Virus record (IMG/VR): IMGVR_UViG_3300025141_011461
Coordinates: 1 to 44,387 of that record
Reading direction: 5' to 3' (one strand)
DNA length: 44,387 nucleotides
Origin: a virus
Shown: in pieces, positions 7,304 to 14,139 of the stretch
Numbering within the stretch: the stretch's first letter is position 1
How the letters are laid out: each line of letters opens with the position of its first letter
The notes under the pieces: model-generated
Seen by the model: only the letters and a program-made list of their open reading frames with translations
Told to the model about the DNA's origin: nothing
The model's database searches: none
Made by a program: the position numbers and the translations under genes

Positions 7304-8113
7304 ATGGATTTAACAATACTGAATAAAAATAAAACTGATTTAATAGTAAATAATAAAAGTAGTGAATTACAAGCACGAGTATCTGCTGGATTACCTGCTA
7401 TTTATAATCAAACAAGAGTTTTTGATAGAAATAATAGTCAAACAACATTAACTTTATCAACATTAACAATGCTTAATGGTCAATCTCCTATGAGAATGAT
7501 GCGACAAGTAATGGCTGAAATAGAAAAGAGACAAAGTGCATTATATGAAGCACAACATAATGTGGCAAAAATGAAAAGTAAGTTAGAAAAATTACTTAAT
7601 AGGAAAGATGATTTAAATAATGTTGAACAAGCAAAAGCCATTAAGTTACAACATAATTTAACCATGACAGAAAACAAAGCCAATGGTTCTTTAAAAGATA
7701 TAGCGATATTAATGGATGCTTATGATTCTATTAAAGAGAATAATGATATTGATAATTGGAGTGAGTTTGAATTTGAACAAGAAGAGAAAGCTCATCATGT
7801 TCGTAGGGGATTTGAGTTATTGTATAGAAATTTAGTAGAATATGGTAGAGGGAAAGAAGCTACATTGGAATATTTACAACAATATGGCGTTCATGTTCAA
7901 ATTGCAATTGCAGAAGTAACCGGTTATATAAAATTAGTAGATAGTCTTGTTAATCGCGGAACTAAAATTACATCATTACATCTTGAAGATTTCTTAGATG
8001 AAATGAAAGATAAATATGCAAATAATGCTGATGAAGTTAGTCAGCGACTTTTTGGAACAAGTGATATAACAAATAAAGAATATATGACCTTAATTAAAGC
8101 AAGTAAAAAATAG
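7304..8113 (+). CDS. Conserved-looking phage protein with coiled coil, function unknown
   Basis: I place the start at ATG 7304 because GGAG at 7294-7297 sits 6 nt upstream. An ATG at 7286 in the same frame has no ribosome site. The protein is then 269 residues. Residues around 65-115 are strongly helical and charged, a likely coiled coil, and the rest is mixed. There is no signal peptide or catalytic motif. It ends just before a strong terminator, so it closes the transcript that begins near 6229. I do not recognise it. Confidence 0.65.
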   Translation: MDLTILNKNKTDLIVNNKSSELQARVSAGLPAIYNQTRVFDRNNSQTTLTLSTLTMLNGQSPMRMMRQVMAEIEKRQSALYEAQHNVAKMKSKLEKLLNRKDDLNNVEQAKAIKLQHNLTMTENKANGSLKDIAILMDAYDSIKENNDIDNWSEFEFEQEEKAHHVRRGFELLYRNLVEYGRGKEATLEYLQQYGVHVQIAIAEVTGYIKLVDSLVNRGTKITSLHLEDFLDEMKDKYANNADEVSQRLFGTSDITNKEYMTLIKASKK

Positions 8114-8123
8114 CAAAAACCGT

Positions 8124-8160
8124 GGGGATGATGAAAGTAGGAAATCATCATCCCCGTTTT
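8124..8160 (+). terminator. Rho-independent terminator, probably bidirectional
   Basis: GGGGATGATG at 8124-8133 pairs perfectly with CATCATCCCC at 8146-8155, followed by GTTTTT. On the other strand the same stem is followed by ACGGTTTTTG. It sits between convergent genes (7304-8113 on + and 8168-8389 on -), so it can stop both transcripts. Confidence 0.93.
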
Positions 8161-8167
8161 TACTTAC

Positions 8168-8389
8168 CTACTTACGAAATAAACCCACCAACACCAACAA
8201 GGCGACGAGCCCAGCAAATCCGGACTCACCGAATGTGTTTATGATTGATGTCAGGTTTCCAATAACATTAACACCAAAGATACCAGTACCAAATATTACT
8301 TCAGCAACAGCACCTATGGCTACAAAGGACATCATAAGATAAGCTAAGTCATCTACATATCCTTTGACCGTTTTAATGGCTTCCTTCAT
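8168..8389 (-). CDS. Small membrane protein, holin-like in size and topology
   Basis: This is the only convincing minus-strand gene. It gives 73 residues with two hydrophobic segments (about 15-45 and 56-71) and a charged N terminus. GGAG stands 7 nt upstream of its ATG on the minus strand. The size and topology fit a class II holin or another small phage membrane protein, but the lytic transglycosylase is 6 kb away on the other strand, so the role is unproven. Its leader carries a hairpin with a U-run (8416-8437). Confidence 0.7.
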   Translation of the reverse strand: MKEAIKTVKGYVDDLAYLMMSFVAIGAVAEVIFGTGIFGVNVIGNLTSIINTFGESGFAGLVALLVLVGLFRK

Positions 8390-8411
8390 GTTTATTCTCC
8401 GTTAGTTAAGG

Positions 8412-8437
8412 AAAAAAATGGGCATTAAAACCCATTT
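8412..8437 (-). terminator. Terminator-like hairpin in the leader of the minus-strand gene
   Basis: Read on the minus strand, AAATGGG (8437-8431) pairs with CCCATTT (8422-8416) around an 8-nt loop, and the T-run continues to 8412. It lies 23 nt upstream of the start of the membrane gene, which suggests attenuation of that gene, or insulation of it from incoming minus-strand transcription. Confidence 0.55.
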
Positions 8438-8473
8438 ATCTATAATAAATAACAAAAAAATACAAAAAAGTAC

Positions 8474-8503
8474 TTGACTTATATAGTAATTTCTTTGTAA
8501 ATT
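8474..8503 (+). promoter_or_regulatory. Sigma70-type promoter
   Basis: TTGACT (8474-8479), 18-nt spacer, TAAATT (8498-8503), immediately before the phosphatase gene at 8510. The spacer starts TATATAG, as in the promoter at 12349. This leaves almost no leader, so TATACT at 8504 is probably not the -10 box. Confidence 0.65.
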
Positions 8504-8509
8504 TATACT

Positions 8510-9031
8510 ATGAAAAACACAATAATATTCGATTTAGATGGCACTCTTGCTATCATAGATAAAAGAAGAAAGATGGCTAGTAGCCCATCAGGTAAAAAAC
8601 CTACTTTAAGTAAAATGGATTGGGATGTTTTTTTTGATCCTGTTAATATAATGTTTGATAAACCAAATCGTCCTGTTATCAAGATGGCACAACTATTTAA
8701 GAAAGATGGTTTTAAGATAGTTATATTTAGTGGTAGGAATGATAGATCATTTGATGCAACTAAAAGGTGGTTAAGTTCTTATAAAGTTCCGTTTGATATG
8801 TTAATTATGAGACCTGACAAGTTTAAAGACAAATCGTGGCCAATCGCTGATGGTAATCCTGCCACTCCCGATATGAGATTTATGCCGGATGACATTTTGA
8901 AGAAGAAGATGTTAGATACCTTTGTTGATAAGAATGATGTTTTCATGACAGTTGATGATAGACAAAAGGTTGTTGATATGTGGAGAGATAATGGTATTAC
9001 TTGTTTCCAAGTAGCACCTGGAGACTTTTAA
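8510..9031 (+). CDS. HAD phosphatase, like the 3'-phosphatase domain of T4 polynucleotide kinase
   Basis: This 173-residue protein has the HAD motif I DLDGT (D8, D10) at its N terminus, motif II in VIFSGR near residues 71-76, and a C-terminal acidic motif (TVDDRQKVVDMWRDNG) near 146-161. The last motif is very like the C-terminal phosphatase half of T4 Pnk/PseT, which removes 3'-phosphates from nucleic acid ends. The kinase half is absent, so it is a stand-alone phosphatase. It may act in tRNA or DNA end repair, which fits the tRNA that follows 1 nt later. The HAD assignment is firm; the substrate is inferred. Confidence 0.82.
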   Translation: MKNTIIFDLDGTLAIIDKRRKMASSPSGKKPTLSKMDWDVFFDPVNIMFDKPNRPVIKMAQLFKKDGFKIVIFSGRNDRSFDATKRWLSSYKVPFDMLIMRPDKFKDKSWPIADGNPATPDMRFMPDDILKKKMLDTFVDKNDVFMTVDDRQKVVDMWRDNGITCFQVAPGDF

Positions 9032-9032
9032 T

Positions 9033-9103
9033 GTGTCGGTGGCCGAGTGGTTAGGCAACGGATTGCAAACCCGTATAGATGAGTTCGATTCTCATCCGGC
9101 ACT
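9033..9103 (+). tRNA. tRNA-Cys (GCA)
   Basis: The cloverleaf can be drawn: acceptor GTGTCGG (9033-9039) with CCGGCAC (9096-9102, one U-G), D arm GCCGAGTGGTTAGGC, anticodon loop TTGCAAA (anticodon GCA, Cys) and a T arm with loop TTCGATT. The discriminator is T and no CCA is encoded. The last pair of the anticodon stem is an A-C mismatch (ACGGA with CCCGT). It is wedged between two coding genes with 1 and 3 nt to spare, so it must be cut from an mRNA-like transcript. Confidence 0.9.
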
Positions 9104-9106
9104 CAA

Positions 9107-9322
9107 ATGTTAATATTATATCCAAGAATATCTAATGGAAATATACTTTGGTCGTGTGACGATTGTAAAGATACGAAACAAGTAATATATGGTAGAACTC
9201 ATGCTGTAGCATTAGTTTGTCAATGTGATGGTAAGATACATCCAAAATGTAATAGTGATTGGTATTATAAAGGATTATATTGGGAAAGAATTCCAATAGA
9301 AAAAAGAAATGATAGACAATAA
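9107..9322 (+). CDS. Small Cys-rich protein, probable zinc binder
   Basis: This 71-residue protein has CDDC (about residues 17-20), a CQC pair near 38-40 and a further Cys near 48, enough for one zinc ribbon. Aromatic residues are frequent in its second half (WYYKGLYWERIP). It follows the tRNA by 3 nt and its end overlaps the next gene by 14 nt. I do not recognise a family. Confidence 0.5.
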   Translation: MLILYPRISNGNILWSCDDCKDTKQVIYGRTHAVALVCQCDGKIHPKCNSDWYYKGLYWERIPIEKRNDRQ

Positions 9323-9536
9323 AGAATTAGCCGCTCATATAAGAAAGCGGATGAAAGAAGATAAAGTAGAAAATATATGGGTGCCACTACCAGAAAGAAA
9401 AGATTGGAGAGAAATACCTACCGATGATGAATTAGCACTTTGGATACATCAATTTAAAACAAAAGATTGTTGTGGTCACAGTGAATGGTCAGAAAGGTTT
9501 CAAAGAAATATATGGATAAAGGACGAAGAAAATTAA
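9309..9536 (+). CDS. Small protein of unknown function
   Basis: This is a 75-residue, Trp-rich, charged protein with a CC-x-H pattern (KDCCGHSEW) near residue 53. It starts within the upstream gene and ends one base before the next ATG, typical of tightly packed phage operons. No function can be assigned. Confidence 0.5.
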   Translation: MIDNKELAAHIRKRMKEDKVENIWVPLPERKDWREIPTDDELALWIHQFKTKDCCGHSEWSERFQRNIWIKDEEN

Positions 9537-9962
9537 ATGATTAACCAAAAAATATTAGCAGAAAAGTTATTACTATTACGAAGTCGTATAGAAGATTGGA
9601 CTCATATACATGGCTGGGAGAATATGGATAATCGTACAGTACGGAAAAATAAAGAAGGTTCAATAGTATGGAAACAAACAGATTGGGAGTTTGTAGATAA
9701 TATGTATTGTGCTGTAATTAATAGTAAAAAAGGATTTGGTACTGATTACTCTTTTAACAAGGATACTGTAAAGGCTTGGAATAAAATGTGGCATAGATAT
9801 AAAATAGATGTACCAATTGAGAATGCTAACTTAGAACCTGATTGGGAACTATTACAAAATATGTCTTGGAGTGATATAGATGACGAAATATCATTAAGAC
9901 AAGGAAATCAAGTAAATATACCGGGTGGGGGTTATTATAAAGGACGTATAGCTGGACGCTAA
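9537..9962 (+). CDS. Hypothetical phage protein
   Basis: This is a 141-residue soluble protein, helical at the N terminus and rich in Trp and Asn, with a Gly-rich end (IPGGGYYKGRIAGR). Its ATG directly follows the TAA of the preceding gene. It has no recognised motif. Confidence 0.5.
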   Translation: MINQKILAEKLLLLRSRIEDWTHIHGWENMDNRTVRKNKEGSIVWKQTDWEFVDNMYCAVINSKKGFGTDYSFNKDTVKAWNKMWHRYKIDVPIENANLEPDWELLQNMSWSDIDDEISLRQGNQVNIPGGGYYKGRIAGR

Positions 9963-9977
9963 GAGAGTTAAAGGATA

Positions 9978-10433
9978 ATGGATAAAACACTTATATTAAA
10001 TAAGTTGGATATGCTAGTTAAGTTATGTGAAGAAACTGAACCAGAGGAGTCAGGTGAAAAGAATTCATTGTTTAGTATTCAATTTGTAACAGCAATGGAA
10101 ATGTTAAAGAAAGTAGAAGATTGGCATGCTGGTAAAAACGTACAAGACCTGGAAGGGAAAGAAGACTTAATTTCTATGATGAAATGTGCAAATAGAATAT
10201 GGAAGTTCAGAAATAAAATTAAAAATGGTGAACTTGATGGTGATAATGTAGATTTAATGGAAGTACATGAAACCATTGAAGAACAATTAGCTCAAGGTGC
10301 TAAAATAACTGCTATTAAATATTATAGAGAAGTGATGGATACGCATTTTGATACGAAAGTTTCTTTAAGAGAAGCTAAAGACTTTGTAGATGCTATACAG
10401 AATGATATGAAAAGAAAAGGAGTTATTAATTAA
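9978..10433 (+). CDS. Protein with L7/L12 C-terminal-like domain
   Basis: This 151-residue protein is helical and acidic in its first two thirds. The last 50 residues (AKITAIKYYREVMDT ... SLREAKDFVDAI) follow the pattern K-I-x-x-I-K-x-x-R-E ... S-L-x-E-A-K-x-x-V-x-x-I of the ribosomal protein L7/L12 C-terminal domain, which in ribosomes recruits translation GTPases. A phage copy could contact the translation apparatus or be a general protein-binding module. An AAAGGA ribosome site precedes the ATG. The stop overlaps the next ATG (TAATG). Confidence 0.55.
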   Translation: MDKTLILNKLDMLVKLCEETEPEESGEKNSLFSIQFVTAMEMLKKVEDWHAGKNVQDLEGKEDLISMMKCANRIWKFRNKIKNGELDGDNVDLMEVHETIEEQLAQGAKITAIKYYREVMDTHFDTKVSLREAKDFVDAIQNDMKRKGVIN

Positions 10434-10963
10434 TGGACGATCTTTATCTTGATCGATTAAGAGCTAAGTATAATTATTTTGTATTAGAAGAGAAACATCA
10501 AAAAAATGTTTTTAATGATGCAACTGCTAAATTTGATAAGTATTTTAAGAACAAACTTGATATAGTAAAAACTGAAAAAGAAGCTTCTGCTAGAATAAAG
10601 GAAGATATCGTAGAGCCTAAAGAACGAGGTAAGTATATAGATAAAATATATAAGAAGTTAGCTTTGAAAATTCATCCAGATACTAAAACAGGAAACCATA
10701 AAGATTTTACTAAATTAAAAAAAATAGTCGATGAATATGATTTTGATGAGATAATAATAATGGCTGTCAAATACGAAGTAGATGTATTAGATGATGTTGA
10801 TTGGGAAGAATTATATTTAAGTAAATTAAAAATATTAGAAGATAAGATATTAGGTTATTCTGTAAGTTTAGTGATGCAGTGGTATAATGTTGACGATGAT
10901 AAAAAGGAAAATTTAGAAAAAACTATATTAAAAAATTATGGAAAAAGTAAAAATAATGCTTGA
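10433..10963 (+). CDS. J-domain-like (DnaJ-type) protein
   Basis: This is a 176-residue helical protein. Around residues 66-105, YKKLALKIHPDTKTGN carries the J-domain signature H81-P82-D83 between two amphipathic helices. J domains stimulate Hsp70/DnaK ATPase, so the phage may steer host DnaK to a target. The flanking helices are unlike classical DnaJ, with no Gly/Phe or zinc region. Its last codons (KSKNNA, TGA) overlap the -35 box of the promoter at 10960, and two other genes here end the same way. Confidence 0.6.
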   Translation: MDDLYLDRLRAKYNYFVLEEKHQKNVFNDATAKFDKYFKNKLDIVKTEKEASARIKEDIVEPKERGKYIDKIYKKLALKIHPDTKTGNHKDFTKLKKIVDEYDFDEIIIMAVKYEVDVLDDVDWEELYLSKLKILEDKILGYSVSLVMQWYNVDDDKKENLEKTILKNYGKSKNNA

Positions 10964-10989
10964 CTTGTATAGGTTTTTGTTCGTATATT
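10960..10989 (+). promoter_or_regulatory. Sigma70-type promoter (cassette copy 1)
   Basis: TTGACT (10960-10965), 18-nt spacer, TATATT (10984-10989). The stop codon TGA of the upstream gene lies inside the -35 box. Downstream, ATGGAAAAAAGGG provides the ribosome site of the next small gene. It is nearly identical to the copies at 11904 and 12349. Confidence 0.8.
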
Positions 10990-11015
10990 CACATATGGAA
11001 AAAAGGGAAAAAACG

Positions 11016-11102
11016 ATGATTTGTCAAAAATGTAAAAAAATTAAGGCAGTTATCAAGTATCATAATGGTAATTATTGTACTTGGTATTGTGCAAAAAAAT
11101 GA
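11016..11102 (+). CDS. 28-residue Cys-motif peptide
   Basis: ATG 11016 has AGGGA about 8 nt upstream. The in-frame ATG at 10995 belongs to the promoter cassette and also occurs before 12405. The peptide has C3-x2-C6 and C21-x3-C25, the layout of a minimal zinc finger (MICQKCKKIK ... YCTWYCAKK). The stop overlaps the next ATG (ATGA at 11099). It is too short for family assignment, but the overlap, ribosome site and promoter support it. Confidence 0.6.
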   Translation: MICQKCKKIKAVIKYHNGNYCTWYCAKK

Positions 11103-11392
11103 AAATTTGGACTAAAGAAGAAATTAAAGGTTTGATAGAAAGTCGTGATGACGCTGTCATTCGTGGTATGAAACGAATTTATGACTTACAAACCGAAAGT
11201 GAAAAGGCTTTTGGTGATACTCATGTTCATAATGGAGTCGGTTTTAGTGGCGTAGACGGTGAAATAATGAGTTCTTTTGTGGAGTTTTATAATAAAGCTA
11301 ATTTTCTTTCATATAAACAAATGAAAATTGCTCGTAAGAAAATGCTGAAATATGCTGGTCAGTTAACTAAGATATCTAATAAAGAACTGTGA
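11099..11392 (+). CDS. Small helical protein, possible paralogue of the next gene
   Basis: The start is ATG 11099, overlapping the previous stop; 97 residues. It is mostly helical and basic at its C terminus. The region EIMSSFVEFYNKANFLSYKQMKIARK resembles a stretch of the next protein (EYREFIVSMYTALTSGRKISVK), so the two may be diverged duplicates. The function is unknown. Confidence 0.55.
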   Translation: MKIWTKEEIKGLIESRDDAVIRGMKRIYDLQTESEKAFGDTHVHNGVGFSGVDGEIMSSFVEFYNKANFLSYKQMKIARKKMLKYAGQLTKISNKEL

Positions 11393-11907
11393 ACTCAAAA
11401 AAGTATTATAAGAAACCAAAAACTAATTCTAAATTAGTTAAAGAAAATGCTGATAAATACAGTAAGCAAATACAACAACTTGACCATATATTAAAAGACT
11501 CGTCTTTTTTAACTGATGGTGAATATCGTGAGTTTATAGTTTCTATGTATACCGCTTTAACAAGTGGTAGAAAGATTTCAGTTAAGATGGAATCAGCAAT
11601 TAAAGGTATTATTAGTAGATATACTAAATGGTATATAAAAGAAAAAGATCCTAATTATCAAGTAGAAAAAAAAGTATATGTAGATGAATCTATGAAAAAA
11701 ATTAAACTTATCAAAGATACATTATTTGATGCTAAATACTCTACTGATTATGAATCTGGTGCTGAATATTTCTTAAACAGCATAGGAGAGCAAGTTAAGA
11801 AAAAGGGCAGTCTTACTTTGAAACAAAGACAATCATTAAATAAAATGTATAACAGATTTAAAAAAAGAGTTGAAAAAAATACTAAAAAAAGTAAAAATAA
11901 TGCTTGA
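11389..11907 (+). CDS. Basic helical protein of unknown function
   Basis: This 172-residue, Lys-rich protein starts at GTG 11389, coupled to the preceding stop (GTGA). It is predicted helical throughout, with two similar halves (FLTDGEYREFIVSMY near 38 and YESGAEYFLNSI near 122). It ends KKSKNNA, the same tail as the J-domain-like protein, because the promoter cassette overlaps the gene end. Confidence 0.55.
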   Translation: MNSKKYYKKPKTNSKLVKENADKYSKQIQQLDHILKDSSFLTDGEYREFIVSMYTALTSGRKISVKMESAIKGIISRYTKWYIKEKDPNYQVEKKVYVDESMKKIKLIKDTLFDAKYSTDYESGAEYFLNSIGEQVKKKGSLTLKQRQSLNKMYNRFKKRVEKNTKKSKNNA

Positions 11908-11933
11908 CTTGTATATGTTTTTAGCAGTATATT
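11904..11933 (+). promoter_or_regulatory. Sigma70-type promoter (cassette copy 2)
   Basis: TTGACT (11904-11909), 18-nt spacer, TATATT (11928-11933). The upstream stop TGA (11905-11907) is in the -35 box. It is followed by AAAAAAAGGAAATAA and the ATG at 11960. Confidence 0.8.
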
Positions 11934-11959
11934 TAGGTGTTAAAAAAAGGAAATAAATA

Positions 11960-12352
11960 ATGAACTTAAATGAATGTATAATAGACGAATTCCCATCACC
12001 AGAATATGATAGGGATTTTATAAATGAGTTGGTTAATAATTACTCAGGTGATATCAATCCTAATGGTGATTTTCTGGATAACATAGACTTATGGGATTAC
12101 ATATGGGAATGTTTAGAAGCAATAGAACATCCAAGTACAATCCGTGTAGATTGGAATGCGGAGTTAGCATATGATGCATTATGGAACTCTTTTAAATCAG
12201 GGATTCCCGTAGATGTTAATGAAAGGGCAGAGAAGGATAAAAAATATAAAGTAGTGCTAGCACCATCCTTTCCTGAGGAGTACCGCTCAGTATTTGAAGA
12301 TATACTGGAAGAATGGGAAAAAGAAGATAAAAAAAGTGAAAATAATGCTTGA
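11960..12352 (+). CDS. Acidic hypothetical protein
   Basis: This is a 130-residue, strongly acidic, Trp-rich protein (ECIIDEFPSPEYDRDF; DLWDYIWECLEAIEH). There is no metal or nucleotide motif. The charge and size resemble small phage inhibitors or DNA mimics, but nothing in the sequence proves that. It ends KKSENNA because of the overlapping promoter cassette. Confidence 0.5.
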   Translation: MNLNECIIDEFPSPEYDRDFINELVNNYSGDINPNGDFLDNIDLWDYIWECLEAIEHPSTIRVDWNAELAYDALWNSFKSGIPVDVNERAEKDKKYKVVLAPSFPEEYRSVFEDILEEWEKEDKKSENNA

Positions 12353-12378
12353 CTTATATAGGTTTTTATGTGTATATT
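12349..12378 (+). promoter_or_regulatory. Sigma70-type promoter (cassette copy 3)
   Basis: TTGACT (12349-12354), 18-nt spacer, TATATT (12373-12378). The stop TGA (12350-12352) of the upstream gene lies in the -35 box. Confidence 0.8.
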
Positions 12379-12404
12379 AAGGTATGGAAAAAAGGGAAAA
12401 AATA

Positions 12405-12623
12405 ATGAAAACAATGAAATTTAGAACTTTAGAAAATCCAACGGAAACTGTCACCGTCAATGGTGTGGAGATAGTTCCAGACGAGGTAATCGAAGTTACA
12501 TTACCTAAAAATGCTAACAAAGTTATGGTTGGTGGAAACTGGCCTACTGAAGAACCAACCGAGGAAGATTGGTTACTTGGTAAACTTAATGTTGGGGAAC
12601 CTGAATACTTGGGGGGTAAATAG
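12405..12623 (+). CDS. Small acidic protein
   Basis: I choose ATG 12405 (AAGGG upstream) over the in-frame ATG at 12384, which is part of the repeated promoter cassette. The protein is 72 residues, beta-rich, with TVTVNGVEIVPDEVIEV and a Gly/Glu-rich end. No family is recognised. Confidence 0.5.
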   Translation: MKTMKFRTLENPTETVTVNGVEIVPDEVIEVTLPKNANKVMVGGNWPTEEPTEEDWLLGKLNVGEPEYLGGK

Positions 12624-12626
12624 ATA

Positions 12627-12950
12627 ATGTCTAATTTAAACGAAACAATTTTTGGAAAAACTTATATGATTGCTGTAGACAGACCCAATAGTAGAGTTGA
12701 AAATATTACTCTTGGTGACTTGATGGATGAATTGGATTTAATACCAGATGGTGCTGTACCGTCAACGTTATCTGTTGTTTGGCACGAAAAAGATAATGAT
12801 GCTTATATCATAGAAATTTATGACTATGATTCTGGTGAAGTTTATTGGGAAGAACCATCTGATGAGATGTGGACAGAAAATGATGATGTTCTTACAAACT
12901 CACTATTAATGTGGGGTGGATTGGAAAATACTGTTGGGGAGATATATTAA
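12627..12950 (+). CDS. Acidic hypothetical protein
   Basis: This is a 107-residue, very acidic protein with many Asp, Glu and Trp (YDYDSGEVYWEEPSDEMW). Its TAA overlaps the ATG of the next gene. No motif is recognised. Confidence 0.5.
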   Translation: MSNLNETIFGKTYMIAVDRPNSRVENITLGDLMDELDLIPDGAVPSTLSVVWHEKDNDAYIIEIYDYDSGEVYWEEPSDEMWTENDDVLTNSLLMWGGLENTVGEIY

Positions 12951-13309
12951 TGAGTTTTTATTTCAATCCAAAAACAGATTATGAAAATCGTCTTGTTGAC
13001 CTTCTCGAAGGTATCAATGAAGATTATAAGAATTGGACAAGTGGTTGGGATGACTCAACAGGAACAAGGGAAAATTTCAAAGAAGGTTTATCAGTAAAAT
13101 CTGGTAGAAAATTTGATAAGATAATCAAAGAAAATTCGGTATGGGGATTTGTCGCTAAAACAGATGGAATACATAAGGGAATTCCTTATAAAAAAGGTGA
13201 TGTATTTAAAGCTGCTAGTTGGAGAGCTCCAGCAAAACATGTTAGAGGTTCTATCTATGATACTAATACCAATTGGTATCAATGGACAGGTCCAAATTAT
13301 TTAATATAA
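12950..13309 (+). CDS. Hypothetical phage protein
   Basis: The start is ATG 12950 (TAATG overlap, GGGGAGA upstream); 119 residues. The C-terminal half (KSGRKFDKIIKENSVWGFV ... KGDVFKAASWRAPAKH) resembles a small domain found in T4-like marine phages, by recollection only. It is basic and Trp-rich. The function is unknown. Confidence 0.55.
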   Translation: MSFYFNPKTDYENRLVDLLEGINEDYKNWTSGWDDSTGTRENFKEGLSVKSGRKFDKIIKENSVWGFVAKTDGIHKGIPYKKGDVFKAASWRAPAKHVRGSIYDTNTNWYQWTGPNYLI

Positions 13310-13321
13310 AGGAGAGTTAAA

Positions 13322-13531
13322 ATGACTTTAAAAGAAATATTAGTTGAATTAGAAATAATAGAAGGTACATTAGATGATGCTTTCTATTCTTTACCAGAAT
13401 ATAACGCTAATGAAGATAGTAGGTCTTATGTGGATAGTGCTAGAAATGAATTATACGGTTTGAAAGATAATCTTGAAAAAGCTATTTTAGATGGCGCTGA
13501 TTTAACAGTAAGTTATGAAGTAAAAAATTAA
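13322..13531 (+). CDS. Small acidic helical protein
   Basis: This is a 69-residue helical protein preceded by AAAGGAG. It is acidic and lacks Cys. It is the last gene before the 608-nt gene-free stretch with a candidate structured RNA. Confidence 0.5.
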   Translation: MTLKEILVELEIIEGTLDDAFYSLPEYNANEDSRSYVDSARNELYGLKDNLEKAILDGADLTVSYEVKN

Positions 13532-13536
13532 ACATT

Positions 13537-14111
13537 TGGGTTGACTAGGATATTAAGTTATCACTGCTTGTCTTAACGACATCTGGAATCAACCCATAGT
13601 TTTTTGACAATTTGGAAATAGGAAGCACGAAGACTTGCTATCTTCGTGTGGGATTGACAGAATAAACCTTTTTCTGGAGAAGGGGGTTATTGTTGAGTAA
13701 GTTCGTTTATGGTGAACTCCCTAAGGGCAGAACCCGGCTCGAATGTGGGCGATAGGAATCAAGACATTGTGAACTGAAAGATGTGTCATGAAACAGAAAA
13801 CGACTACTTTTCTGGCTCATTGTAAGAGAGTGGTAGAAATACTGAGGTTCTTACTTTATTACCTAATAATCCGTGAGTGATGGATAAGGTGTGCTAACAG
13901 AAGTTGTGTTCACTTCAACGTAGTTAACCACTATAAGAAGTAACCAATCATAACCGATTGGGTTAGTAGCATGAGTATTCAAAATCATTCAAGACCGATG
14001 ACACTTGTGGTATGTCAGTATCACATCCCACCTAAATTCCAAATACTTAAATAGTGGCTCCAATTCTTAGTCCTCACATATTAACGACTTAAAGATAAGG
14101 GGTCACTATTT
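13537..14111 (+). ncRNA. Candidate large structured non-coding RNA (about 575 nt)
   Basis: Between 13532 and 14139 no credible frame exists on either strand, and the DNA is less AT-rich than its neighbours. Many short-range perfect stems occur: 13537-13544 with 13589-13596 (8 bp), 13553-13557 with 13572-13576, 13626-13633 with 13641-13648 (8 bp), 13665-13675 with 13678-13688 (11 pairs, three wobbles), 13794-13800 with 13808-13814 (7 bp), 13822-13827 with 13849-13854, 13900-13904 with 13912-13916, 13944-13949 with 13956-13961, and 13999-14003 with 14013-14017. A 13-pair stem, AAATAGTGGCTCC (14049-14061) with GGGGTCACTATTT (14099-14111), closes the 3' domain and encloses a further hairpin. Phages carry large ornate RNAs (GOLLD, ROOL) of similar size; whether this is one of them is untested. 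No clear promoter of its own was seen, so ends are approximate. Confidence 0.62.
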
Positions 14112-14139
14112 ATTAATAATAACGAAAGGGAACATAATC

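Noticed and set aside
9033-9103. tRNA-Sec linked to the selenoprotein candidate
   Set aside because: The anticodon is GCA, the acceptor is of normal length and there is no long variable arm, so it is tRNA-Cys.
10995-11015. N-terminal extension MEKREK of the genes at 11016 and 12405
   Set aside because: The same codons occur in both because they are the promoter cassette with its ribosome site; the following ATG fits the ribosome site better.
13091-13282. Minus-strand frame opposite the gene at 12950
   Set aside because: Antisense shadow of a well-packed + strand gene, with no ribosome site and low-complexity product. The other minus-strand frames of the structural block were rejected for the same reason.
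13541-13570. TTGACT at 13541 as a promoter for the candidate RNA
   Set aside because: No -10 box at 16-18 nt; the bases are instead part of the perfect 13537-13544/13589-13596 stem.
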